Positions 1 through 7,119 of a stretch of DNA of 47,016 bases are shown piece after piece. Under the pieces are notes generated by a model, which saw only the letters and a program-made list of their open reading frames with translations, did no database searches and was not told where the DNA came from. Numbering within the stretch: the first letter of the stretch is position 1; each line of letters starts with the position of its first letter. A program made the translations under genes and the position numbers. This stretch comes from Bacteroidales bacterium (GTDB lineage: Bacteria > Bacteroidota > Bacteroidia > Bacteroidales > UBA932), in contig JAFZKT010000009.1 in assembly GCA_017553545.1 (NCBI GenBank), positions 1-47,016 on the forward strand, in the 5' to 3' direction.

Positions 1-24
1 CCTCCTTATTTTCACCATATCACA

Positions 25-52
25 ACCTTATTGAAACGCGTTTCAATAAGGT
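25..52. repeat. Perfect 28-bp palindrome
   Basis: The sequence from 25 to 52 is its own reverse complement with no unpaired centre: a 14-bp arm starting ACCTTATTG meets its mirror at the central CGCG. It lies in an AT-rich stretch with no gene, about 130 bp beyond the 3' end of tRNA-Asn. A perfect palindrome of this size could be an operator, a resolution or recombination site, or a cruciform-forming end of a mobile element. Nothing in the window says which. Confidence 0.7.
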
Positions 53-94
53 ATAGATAAATGAAAATAAATCAAATACTTATAGGGTGTTTCA

Positions 95-143
95 CCAACC
101 GAAAATGTCAATTATACCCCAACCAGAAATGTCTATTATATCC
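95..143. repeat. Two tandem 24-bp imperfect repeats, IS-end-like
   Basis: Two adjacent copies, 95-118 and 119-143, share the pattern CCAACC, then a GAAATGTC-like core, then ATTATA. Tandem end repeats of this kind are known at the ends of IS21-family elements, so this may be a terminal fragment of such an element whose body lies outside the window or is lost. That assignment is inference. No transposase is visible here. Bases 1-140 hold no ORF. Confidence 0.4.
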
Positions 144-176
144 AAAAAAGCACCGGCATTTCTGTCGGCGCTTTTT
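144..176 (-). terminator. Terminator of tRNA-Asn
   Basis: An AAAAAGC arm pairs with GCTTTTT around an inner CCG/CGG stem with one A-C mismatch. Read on the minus strand it follows the tRNA-Asn 3' end directly and ends in a run of Ts. The symmetry would let it act in both directions. Confidence 0.65.
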
Positions 177-177
177 G

Positions 178-251
178 CTCCCCCTGTTGGACTTGAACCA
201 ACGACCCTCTGATTAACAGTCAGATGCTCTAACCAACTGAGCTAAGGAGGA
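178..251 (-). tRNA. tRNA-Asn (anticodon GTT)
   Basis: A 74-nt cloverleaf on the minus strand. The 7-bp acceptor stem TCCTCCT pairs with AGGGGGA (one T-G pair), and the discriminator is G, as expected for Asn. The anticodon loop reads CTGTTAA, giving GTT. The T-loop motif GTTCAAG is intact. CCA is not encoded. A full -33/-7 promoter lies 28 bp upstream and a hairpin terminator follows at once, so it is a single-gene unit. Confidence 0.96.
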
Positions 252-278
252 ATTTGTTCCGTTTTCGTAACGGGATTG

Positions 279-309
279 CAAAGGTACAACCTTTTTTGAA
301 TTCTCCAAA
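279..309 (-). promoter_or_regulatory. Promoter of tRNA-Asn (TTTG-N19-TACCTTTG)
   Basis: On the minus strand the -7 box TACCTTTG is at 279-286 and the -33 box TTTG at 306-309, with exactly 19 bp between. This is the canonical Bacteroidota housekeeping promoter. Confidence 0.85.
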
Positions 310-383
310 GAATTTGTGCAAAAAAATTTCTTATGTTCCCACTGCGTGGGCTTTTACGGCTGCATCTCGGAAAAACAAAAAAT

Positions 384-415
384 TTTGTTTTTCTCTCAAT
401 TTGCACGTAAATTTG
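384..415 (+). promoter_or_regulatory. Promoter of the HU-domain gene
   Basis: TTTG at 384-387 and TAAATTTG at 408-415 are separated by 20 bp. The start codon at 438 lies 22 bp past the box, leaving a short leader. Confidence 0.65.
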
Positions 416-437
416 TAAGTCAAATGACATCAGCGAA

Positions 438-1319
438 ATGGATATAGACCTTCTGGCAAAAATGATCAAAGAGGTGGTGATGGACCACGACGCAGTCACG
501 CTGCCCGGCATGGGCAGTTTTGTGGCGGAGCTGGTTCCCGCATCCTTCACGGACCGCGGATATACCATCCTTCCGCCGTACAGAAGACTATTCTTCTCTC
601 CTAAGCAGGGAGAAGACCATCTGCTGCTGGATCTTTACGTGCGCTCCAATCCTGACCTCCCGGAGGCCGATGCAGCCCGTATTCTGGAGGAATTCATCGC
701 GGAGATGAAAGAGGTGCTCAAGGTTCGGAAGACCCTGGTGCTCACGGGGCTCGGCCGCCTCCGCGCCACGCGCGAGAACCATTTCTTCTTCGTGGCCGAC
801 GAAGACCTGGACATCTATCCCGCCGGTTTCGGCCTGCAGCCCATCTCCCTGAAAACCCACGAGGAAACGCCGGAAGAAGTGGCCGCCGCGGTTTCCAACC
901 TGGCGGATATGCTGGAGGCGGAGCCGGAAGGAGATCCTTCGTCGCCTGCGGCTCCTCAGGATGACAAGGGGGCGGCGCACCCCCCCGAACCGGTTGCAGA
1001 ACCGGAGCCCGTACAGGAAGAGGCGCCCGATCAAGTCGGGCATGATGAGGCTGTCGTTGAGTCGGTACCCGAACCCGTCGCTGAACCCGAACCCGTCGCT
1101 GAACCCGAACCCGTTGCTGAACCCGAACCGGAACCGGCGCCCGCGCCCAAGAAGAAGCGTTCCCATAAGGGCTGGAAGGTCTTCGGCCGCATCATTCTCT
1201 GGCTCTTGATCCTGGCGGTGCTGGCCGCTGTAGCCGTGGCTGTGGTGGGCCGGCTGGCCCCAGAGTGGCTGGACACATTCCTCTACAGTCCGGAAGAACT
1301 GGAAATCCTTCACAGTTAG
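438..1319 (+). CDS. HU-domain protein with Pro/Glu repeat linker and C-terminal TM helix
   Basis: A 293-aa protein. Residues 1 to about 135 resemble the HU/IHF-like domain found at the N terminus of many Bacteroidota envelope proteins, with the pattern VTLPGMGSF followed by the turn LPPYRRLFF. Residues 150-235 are acidic and proline-rich and contain a tandem EPEPVA repeat. A basic KKKR patch near 237 precedes one hydrophobic helix at about 250-272 and a short tail. No signal peptide is visible, so a cytoplasmic N terminus with a C-terminal anchor is likely. Related proteins often carry a SPOR domain after the helix; this one does not. It may link DNA or another cytoplasmic partner to the membrane, but its role is unknown. 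It precedes the thioesterase gene by 6 bp. An in-frame copy of a short palindromic repeat sits in the linker at 1025-1048. Confidence 0.75.
   Translation: MDIDLLAKMIKEVVMDHDAVTLPGMGSFVAELVPASFTDRGYTILPPYRRLFFSPKQGEDHLLLDLYVRSNPDLPEADAARILEEFIAEMKEVLKVRKTLVLTGLGRLRATRENHFFFVADEDLDIYPAGFGLQPISLKTHEETPEEVAAAVSNLADMLEAEPEGDPSSPAAPQDDKGAAHPPEPVAEPEPVQEEAPDQVGHDEAVVESVPEPVAEPEPVAEPEPVAEPEPEPAPAPKKKRSHKGWKVFGRIILWLLILAVLAAVAVAVVGRLAPEWLDTFLYSPEELEILHS
1025..1048 (+). repeat. REP-like palindrome, copy 1 (inside HU-domain gene)
   Basis: CCCGATC, two bases, then GTCGGGCATGATGA forms an imperfect palindrome shared with three other sites in the window (1803, 24801, 43168). Here it encodes part of the flexible acidic linker. 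Confidence 0.5.
1067..1126 (+). repeat. Tandem 18-bp repeat encoding EPEPVA
   Basis: About three units of an 18-bp repeat (CCCGAACCCGTCGCTGAA and close variants) encode the Pro/Glu linker. Near-identical units in a coding region can change in number by slippage, altering linker length without a frameshift. Confidence 0.7.
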
Positions 1320-1325
1320 AGGCGT

Positions 1326-2096
1326 ATGGTACCCGTTAGCCGCGACGGATACAAGTTCCGTCAGGATGTCTGCATCCCTTGTTACCAGACGGATTCTCAA
1401 ATGGTGCTGAAGCCGGCGGCATTCATGGACCTGGCACAGGAAATCGCCTACTGGGCGGCCGAGGAACTGGGTTTTGGCTATGATTCCCTGCACGTGCACC
1501 ACACGGCCTGGGTGCTCTCCCGCCTGCACATCCATTTCAACCGCGCCCCCCGCTGGCGTGAGGAGGTCTCTCTTTTTACCTGGCATAAAAAGGCCGACGG
1601 CCTCTTTTACCTCCGCGACTTCGAGCTGAAGGACACGGGGGGGAAGAGCCTCGTCAAGGCTACCAGTTCCTGGGTGGTCATTGACGAACAGACGCGTCGC
1701 CTGGTACGTCCGGAGGTCTTGCAGGAGCGCATGAAAACCGAACCGGAGACGGAGGACGCCATCGCGGAGCCGGCGCCGAAGGTGGTGATGCCGAAAGGAG
1801 ATGCCCGGTCGGTGCCGGGTATGACAGAGGCAGAAGCGGTTGGAAAACACATTGTCAGTTATGCCGACACAGACATGATAGGTCACACCAACAATGCCCG
1901 CTATGTGGTGTGGGCGATGGACTGTCTGCCGCCGGAAGTGACGGCCAGAGCGGTGAAAGACCTCTGCATCAACTTCAACAGAGAGACTAAGCCGGGTGAT
2001 ATAGTGGAATTGCGCCGCACAAGCCAGGAGAATACCTGGTATGTGGAAGGCTGCGTGGACGGCAAGTCCTGTTTTACCGTAAAAATGGAGTTTTAG
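1326..2096 (+). CDS. Acyl-ACP thioesterase (double hotdog)
   Basis: A 256-aa protein of the acyl-ACP thioesterase family (FatA/FatB-like), which frees fatty acids from acyl carrier protein. The first hotdog (about 1-130) has the family pattern around AWVLSRLHIHFNRAP. The second (about 165-256) carries the catalytic-region signature DTDMIGHTNNARYVVW, matching the D..N.HVNN..Y motif of the plant enzymes. Length fits bacterial members. It starts 6 bp after the HU-domain gene and ends 2 bp before the NUDIX gene, so the three are probably cotranscribed. A REP-like palindrome at 1803-1828 lies in the inter-domain linker. Substrate chain length cannot be read from sequence. Confidence 0.9.
   Translation: MVPVSRDGYKFRQDVCIPCYQTDSQMVLKPAAFMDLAQEIAYWAAEELGFGYDSLHVHHTAWVLSRLHIHFNRAPRWREEVSLFTWHKKADGLFYLRDFELKDTGGKSLVKATSSWVVIDEQTRRLVRPEVLQERMKTEPETEDAIAEPAPKVVMPKGDARSVPGMTEAEAVGKHIVSYADTDMIGHTNNARYVVWAMDCLPPEVTARAVKDLCINFNRETKPGDIVELRRTSQENTWYVEGCVDGKSCFTVKMEF
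1803..1828 (+). repeat. REP-like palindrome, copy 2 (inside thioesterase gene)
   Basis: GCCCGGTC, then GGTGCCGGGTATGACAGA, is a degenerate copy of the palindrome family at 1025, 24801 and 43168. It encodes the linker between the two hotdog domains, a position tolerant of insertion. Confidence 0.45.
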
Positions 2097-2098
2097 AT

Positions 2099-2695
2099 AT
2101 GTTCGACCTGGTATACCCTTCTGAGCCCGCTCCCGTTTTTCCGCGGCCTTCCAGCGACAGGCCCGGCAAGCACCCGCTCCCGAAAGGGGAGATCCTCCCC
2201 CTGATTGAGCCTAACGGCCTGGTTTACGGCCAGGCATCCCGCGCCTGGTGCCACGGCGGAGGCGGCGTCAGGGCCCTGCATCCCGTAGTGCATCTGCACA
2301 TCATCGACCGGGAAGGGCGCATTTATCTTCAGAAGCGCTCAAAAAACAAAAACCGCTTCCCGGGCTACTGGGATGCGGCCGTAGGCGGTCATGTCAGTTA
2401 TGGAGAACAGGCCCTGGAAGCGCTCTATCGTGAGGCGGTGGAGGAACTGGGTTTTCAAGGTTTCAATCCCGTCCTGCTGGGCACATATATCTATGAGAGT
2501 CAGCGGGACCGCGAATTTGTCTTTATGTACGCCACCATCGGCCACCCGGCATTGGATCCGGACAACGGCGAAGTGACGGAAGGGAAGTGGTGGACCTTCG
2601 AGGAGTTGGAAGCCGCTTTCGGCAAGAACATTGTCACGCCCATCTTCGAGGCCGATTTCGCCCGTATCAAGGACGCTTTGAAAGCGTTACTCTAG
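2099..2695 (+). CDS. NUDIX hydrolase
   Basis: A 198-aa NUDIX family hydrolase. The NUDIX box lies at about 97-119 and is complete: G, five residues, E, seven residues, then REAVEELGF. The region before the box (HPVVHLHIIDREGRIYLQKR, and YWDAAVGGH just before it) resembles the isopentenyl-diphosphate-isomerase/YfcD-like branch, which acts on unknown diphosphate substrates. The N-terminal 65 residues are proline-rich and not part of the fold. It follows the thioesterase gene by 2 bp. Its 3' end overlaps by 9 bp the convergent DUF4922 gene. Substrate unknown. Confidence 0.85.
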   Translation: MFDLVYPSEPAPVFPRPSSDRPGKHPLPKGEILPLIEPNGLVYGQASRAWCHGGGGVRALHPVVHLHIIDREGRIYLQKRSKNKNRFPGYWDAAVGGHVSYGEQALEALYREAVEELGFQGFNPVLLGTYIYESQRDREFVFMYATIGHPALDPDNGEVTEGKWWTFEELEAAFGKNIVTPIFEADFARIKDALKALL

Positions 2696-4228
2696 TTTTC
2701 CCCAGGTTTCATCTACGGCGGCGCGGGCGGCGGAATCTGCCCGGTCCGTCAGGCCGATATACCGTTGGCAATGCTCATCCGCGCAGACGTCGAAGTGCGG
2801 ATGGGCGGGGAGGCTGTCCGGGACGGTCTCCCGGGCGGGCCGATGCTCCGTCCAGGTGACCAGTTGCGGCGTACAGCACAGTTCCGGCCCCAGGACGGGC
2901 CTGCGGGTCACCTTTCGGCGCTCCAGCTGGGTGTAGAGCCAGGCACGGATGGCAATGGCCTGCGGGCGCTGCTCTTCCGGAGGGTAAAGGGAAACCACGC
3001 TCAGCAGCCAGTCTTCCGCTCCCAGCAGGTTTACGGCCTGTACCTTTCCGCCGGCCACGATGAATTTCAGCGTACCGGCATAGCGGTGCGCCCCTTCTTC
3101 CCCATATATAATAAATGAAGGTTCCGCGAACAGGGTGGAGATGGTGACTGCTTCGAAGACCAGTTCGTCGTAGAGGGCGCCGTTATAGTCAATCTTGCCT
3201 TCCCGGTAACTCACCGTTTGCGGTCCCGCACCGTCCGAAATAATCTCGAAGCGCAGCCGGGGGGCCGATAAAACCCCCACCTCAATGCGGGGCTGCGTAC
3301 GCACCAGGCGCCACAGGAGGCGTTTTTCATCGGCCTCCGAAAGCGTTACTTCATCGTAGATTTCCCGCAAAACCGTTTCCGTAATCCGGGGATAATCCTC
3401 CACTTCCGGCACAACCACGAACCCGGCCATGTCGGCCGTCCCTGGCGTAATGGAAGGGCCGCCCTTGCCGAAGCAGGAAGGCCGGCTGGCGCCGCGCAGC
3501 ATCACCACCGCACGATATTCTCCCTCGCTGCACCAGGTGAGGGCGTTGAAGCGGGGTTCCGTTTCCTCCGCCACCAGGTTCAGGCAGTCCAGCAGCCGAT
3601 AGAACTGCTTGGCCATGGACTTGGAAGTCTGCGCCCTGAGCAGGAAGATTCCGCGGTTGAAGCGCTTGAAATGGAATAACTGGGCGTCCCGGGTGGAGCA
3701 GATGAACTCCGCTTCTTCCACCGGCGTGCCGGAAGCGATGGAGCGCAGAATCCTTTCCGCGGCGCGTTCCAGCGGCATATAACCCTTGGGGCAAGCTTGG
3801 AAATGCGCGTGCCCGGGCACCGAAGTGCCGCTGTTGGGGCTGTTGTAGAACACCACGTAATTCTCCAGCGCAGCCGCCAGGTCCAGCATATCCGGGAAGC
3901 GGTGCCAGATGGTTTGGGGAACGTGCTGATCCCGCGTGATAACCAGGTGATTCGGGAAGATGGGAGCCCGGTTCACCAGGATGTTGTATTTGCGTCCTTT
4001 TCGCCCTTCGAAGGGCAGGGTGTACTGTTTTTTCAGATAATTTTCCTCACACAGCGGACAGCCGTGGTCGAAGATGGGAAGGCGCCCCGGATTGCTTTGC
4101 AGCGTGACCAGCAGCCCTCCGCAGGGAAGCGTACGGGTTGCGGTACTTTTGAGCGCCCGGTACTTGGCCGCCACCGCCGGCCATACGGACAGTTGGTCGT
4201 GGACGAATTTGTCAATGTCGCTTGCCAT
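2687..4228 (-). CDS. DUF4922 / HIT-like nucleotidyltransferase-fold protein
   Basis: A 513-aa protein matching the Bacteroidota DUF4922 family, related to the GalT/GDP-galactose phosphorylase branch of the HIT superfamily. Visible signs are a putative zinc or structural pair in GCPLCEENY near residue 60, the core NILVNRAPIFPNHLVI, and the HIT-type active-site motif PGHAHFQA (HxHxQ) near residue 145. Activity on a sugar nucleotide or dinucleotide is the family expectation; the substrate is unknown. It is transcribed alone on the minus strand, convergent with the NUDIX gene. A TAACTTTG -7 box at 4252-4259 lies just upstream of the ATG. Confidence 0.75.
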   Translation of the reverse strand: MASDIDKFVHDQLSVWPAVAAKYRALKSTATRTLPCGGLLVTLQSNPGRLPIFDHGCPLCEENYLKKQYTLPFEGRKGRKYNILVNRAPIFPNHLVITRDQHVPQTIWHRFPDMLDLAAALENYVVFYNSPNSGTSVPGHAHFQACPKGYMPLERAAERILRSIASGTPVEEAEFICSTRDAQLFHFKRFNRGIFLLRAQTSKSMAKQFYRLLDCLNLVAEETEPRFNALTWCSEGEYRAVVMLRGASRPSCFGKGGPSITPGTADMAGFVVVPEVEDYPRITETVLREIYDEVTLSEADEKRLLWRLVRTQPRIEVGVLSAPRLRFEIISDGAGPQTVSYREGKIDYNGALYDELVFEAVTISTLFAEPSFIIYGEEGAHRYAGTLKFIVAGGKVQAVNLLGAEDWLLSVVSLYPPEEQRPQAIAIRAWLYTQLERRKVTRRPVLGPELCCTPQLVTWTEHRPARETVPDSLPAHPHFDVCADEHCQRYIGLTDRADSAARAAVDETWGKLE

Positions 4229-4251
4229 AGGCGCCTTGCAGTTTTTCCTGT

Positions 4252-4289
4252 CAAAGTTAGCAAAAATCGGGAATAATTCCTTAACTTTA
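4252..4289. promoter_or_regulatory. Divergent promoter region, DUF4922 / EEP hydrolase
   Basis: On the minus strand TAACTTTG at 4252-4259 serves DUF4922. On the plus strand the weaker TAACTTTA at 4282-4289 ends 7 bp before the ATG of the EEP gene, so that transcript would be leaderless or nearly so. No clear -33 box is seen for either. Confidence 0.5.
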
Positions 4290-4296
4290 CAACGCT

Positions 4297-5121
4297 ATGA
4301 AAAGAATCTTGCTTCTGATGGCGGCACTGCTGCCTCTCATGATGGGCTGCTCGCCCAAAACGCTCAATGTGATGTCTTACAACATCCGATTCGGAAAGGC
4401 AAAAGACGGTGATTTCGTGTGGGAAAACCGCAAGGGAGCCGCCGTGGCCATGGTGAATGACCAGCATCCCGCCGTGTTTGGCGTGCAGGAAGCCCTGGAC
4501 TTTCAGCTTGAAGACCTCCTGAAAGGCTGCCCGGACTACAAGTGCGTGGGCGTTGGCCGTGAGGATGGCCTTCACAAGGGAGAACACATGGCCGTCTTCT
4601 ACAACACCGGAAAAGTGGAACTGGAGAATTGGGGCACCTACTGGCTGAGCGAAACCCCGGAAGCCCCTTCCAAGGGCTGGGATGCCATGTGCAAGCGTAC
4701 GGCCACCTGGGCGCTCCTGAAAGACAAGGCCAGTGGAAAGCACTTCTATTTTGTAAACACGCATCTGGACCACGTGGGGAAGGAAGCCCAGAAAAACGGC
4801 CTCGCCCTTGTTGTGGAGCGTATCGGCAAAATGAATCCGGAAGGCTATCCCATGATCCTGATGGGAGATTTCAACGTCTACGCCGACGACCCCTGCCTGA
4901 AGGACCTTCGCGGCATCATGCTGGACGCCTGGGAAACGGCGAAAACCGTGGACGACGGTCCCACTTACCATGGCTACGGAAAGGATGAGAAACCCCACAT
5001 AGACTATATCTTCTACACCGGCTTCCCCTCCTGCGAAAAGATGCTCCGCGTCACCAGGGAGTATCCCGGTTGCCGCTTTGTGTCGGACCACTATCCAATA
5101 ACTGCAGAATTCCGCTGGTAA
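4297..5121 (+). CDS. Endonuclease/exonuclease/phosphatase-family lipoprotein
   Basis: A 274-aa secreted hydrolase of the EEP superfamily. The N terminus is a lipoprotein signal with a lipobox ending MMGCS (Cys18), so it is probably lipid-anchored in the envelope. Catalytic motifs are in order: SYNIRFG, GVQEA, NTHLDHVG, MGDFN, and the C-terminal SDHYP. These carry the metal-binding Asn/Glu, the acid-base His/Asp pairs and the final DH. Substrates of such secreted EEP proteins include phosphodiesters, sphingomyelin and phosphoinositides; none can be chosen here. The stop abuts the murI start with no spacer. Confidence 0.88.
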   Translation: MKRILLLMAALLPLMMGCSPKTLNVMSYNIRFGKAKDGDFVWENRKGAAVAMVNDQHPAVFGVQEALDFQLEDLLKGCPDYKCVGVGREDGLHKGEHMAVFYNTGKVELENWGTYWLSETPEAPSKGWDAMCKRTATWALLKDKASGKHFYFVNTHLDHVGKEAQKNGLALVVERIGKMNPEGYPMILMGDFNVYADDPCLKDLRGIMLDAWETAKTVDDGPTYHGYGKDEKPHIDYIFYTGFPSCEKMLRVTREYPGCRFVSDHYPITAEFRW

Positions 5122-5871
5122 ATGGCAGTAATCGGCATATTTGACTCCGGCAGCGGTGGCCTTTCGGTGTACCGCGAACTGGTGAAAGTCCTCCCGCAGG
5201 AGCGCTACGTCTACTATTCGGATGCGGCCAACTGCCCGTATGGGGAGAAATCGGCCCTGTTCATTCGTCGCAGGGCCCGGTTCATCACGGAATTCCTGCT
5301 GGACAAGGGAGCCGGTGTAATTGTAGTGGCCTGCAACACTGCCACCGCGGCCGCCATCACCACGCTGCGGCAGGAATACCCGGACGTCCCCTTCGTGGGG
5401 ATGGAACCTGCGGTGAAGCCCGCCGCCCTGGGGACGAAGACCGGCGTCATCGGCGTCCTTGCCACCGCCGGCACCCTCAAGGCCTCCAAATACCTGAATA
5501 CCCGCGGCCTTTATGACGCCGACGTCCGCGTGGTGGAGCACGTGGGTCAGGGTTTCGTGGAACTGGTGGAAAAAGGCATCCTGGACGGTCCGGAGGCGGA
5601 AGAAACCGTCCGCGCATCCCTCCAGCCCCTTCTGGACGCGGGAGCCGATGTAATTGTCCTCGGCTGCACCCACTATCCTTTTCTCCGTCCGGTCATCGAG
5701 CGGATTGCCGGCCCCGGAGTGCAAGTCATCGACCCCGCTCCCGCCGTTGCCCGCCAGACGCAGAGGCTGCTGGAAAAGCACGGCGTTTCCATCGGCCTGG
5801 GTCCCTTCTCCGTGGAACTGCATTCTTCGGGGGATCCGGCCGCCCTCAAACGCATTTACGAACTATGTTAA
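5122..5871 (+). CDS. murI: Glutamate racemase
   Basis: A 249-aa enzyme interconverting L- and D-glutamate for peptidoglycan. The glycine-rich start GIFDSGSGGLSV, the first catalytic cysteine in VACNTATA (Cys71), the second in LGCTHYPFL (Cys182), and SDAANCPYG are all canonical. Length is slightly short but complete. The ATG directly follows the EEP stop, and the last 7 bp overlap the start of the NamZ-like gene, suggesting translational coupling in a small cell-wall operon. Confidence 0.96.
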   Translation: MAVIGIFDSGSGGLSVYRELVKVLPQERYVYYSDAANCPYGEKSALFIRRRARFITEFLLDKGAGVIVVACNTATAAAITTLRQEYPDVPFVGMEPAVKPAALGTKTGVIGVLATAGTLKASKYLNTRGLYDADVRVVEHVGQGFVELVEKGILDGPEAEETVRASLQPLLDAGADVIVLGCTHYPFLRPVIERIAGPGVQVIDPAPAVARQTQRLLEKHGVSIGLGPFSVELHSSGDPAALKRIYELC

Positions 5872-7100
5872 AGAGACTTCTCTTTTTGCTTTCCTTCGCG
5901 GCCCTGCCCCTGCAGGCCCAGGTGCTCACGGGCATTGACGTGCTGCAGGAAGAAGGCTTCGTCCCGCTGATTGGAAAGCGCGTGGGGCTGGTGACCAACC
6001 CCAGCGGAGTAGACCGGAATGTCCGCTCTACCATCGACATCTTCTATGAGGCCCCCCAGGTGAACCTGGTGGCCCTTTACGGCCCGGAACACGGGGTGCG
6101 CGGGGATGTGTATGCCGGCGGCACCGTCGCGGACAGCAAGGATCCCAAAACCGGCCTTCCCGTCTATTCCCTCTACGGTTCCACCCGTGAGCCCACGCCG
6201 GAAATGCTGAAAGGCGTCGACGTAATGGTCTATGACATCCAGGATGTGGGCACGCGCTGCTACACCTTCATCTCCACCCTGGGCCTGGTGATGCGCGCCT
6301 GCGCCAAAGCGGGTGTGGAAGTAATGGTGCTGGACCGCCCCAATCCGCTGGGAGGCAATAAGATAGAGGGCTCTTACGTGGAGGACGGCTTTTACTCCTT
6401 TGTGAGCGAATTCCGCATCCCCTTCATCTACGGGCTCACTGTCGGGGAGCTCGCCCTGCTCATCAACGATGAAGGCCTGAACCGTGGTCAGAAAGGGAAT
6501 CTGGAGCCCCTCAAATGCAAGCTGAAAGTGATTCCCATGCAGGGTTGGACCCGCTCCATGCTTTTCAAGGACACCGGTCTTCCCTGGATCCTGCCGTCGC
6601 CCAACATCCCCTCCGTCCAGTCGGCCCTCTGCTATGCCGGCTCCGGTATCGGCGGGGAATTCGGCCTTATCAACAACGGTGTGGGGTACACCATCCCCTT
6701 CGAGACCTTTGCCGCGGAATGGATTGACGCCGATGCCCTCAAGGCCCGCCTTGATAGCTACCAAATCCCTGGCGTAGCCTTCCGTACCATCCATTACAAG
6801 CCCTTGTCGGGCAGTCTCGCCGGAACACTCATCCATGGCGTCCAGTTCTTTTACACGGACTATGAAGCGGCCCCCGTCACCCTCATCCAGTTCTATGTCC
6901 TGCAGGCCCTGAACGAACTTTATCCGGAGAAAAATCCCTACCCGCTTAAGAGCACGCGCATGCTCGATATCGTGTGTGGCACGGATTATGTGAGAACTGC
7001 TTTTGGAAAGCGATTGAAAGTGGAGGATATCGTTGACCACTGGAACAAGGATACGGAACACTTCCGCTCGCTCTCTGAAAAGTATTACTTATACCGTTAA
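5865..7100 (+). CDS. namZ: DUF1343 / NamZ-type exo-beta-N-acetylmuramidase
   Basis: A 411-aa protein of the DUF1343 family, whose characterised member NamZ removes N-acetylmuramic acid from the non-reducing end of peptidoglycan fragments. Residues 1-18 form a signal peptide (LLFLLSFAALPLQAQ). Family motifs are GKRVGLVTNPSG, ALYGPEHGVRG, YDIQDVGTRCYTF and LDRPNPLGG in the N-terminal half. The C-terminal half is the usual second domain and ends cleanly. The ATG overlaps the murI stop region by 7 bp. Pairing with murI fits peptidoglycan turnover, though the two act in different compartments. The symbol follows the family. Confidence 0.85.
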   Translation: MLKRLLFLLSFAALPLQAQVLTGIDVLQEEGFVPLIGKRVGLVTNPSGVDRNVRSTIDIFYEAPQVNLVALYGPEHGVRGDVYAGGTVADSKDPKTGLPVYSLYGSTREPTPEMLKGVDVMVYDIQDVGTRCYTFISTLGLVMRACAKAGVEVMVLDRPNPLGGNKIEGSYVEDGFYSFVSEFRIPFIYGLTVGELALLINDEGLNRGQKGNLEPLKCKLKVIPMQGWTRSMLFKDTGLPWILPSPNIPSVQSALCYAGSGIGGEFGLINNGVGYTIPFETFAAEWIDADALKARLDSYQIPGVAFRTIHYKPLSGSLAGTLIHGVQFFYTDYEAAPVTLIQFYVLQALNELYPEKNPYPLKSTRMLDIVCGTDYVRTAFGKRLKVEDIVDHWNKDTEHFRSLSEKYYLYR

Positions 7101-7119
7101 CCGTAAAAACTGAGATGCT

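Noticed and set aside
588-1886. 432-aa minus-strand ORF opposite the HU-domain and thioesterase genes
   Set aside because: It is a GC-driven shadow: low-complexity repeats of Gly/Phe mirror the EPEPVA linker and no domain is visible, while both plus-strand genes are clear.
4033-5823. 596-aa minus-strand ORF spanning DUF4922, EEP and murI
   Set aside because: It runs antisense or out of frame across three recognised genes and matches no family.
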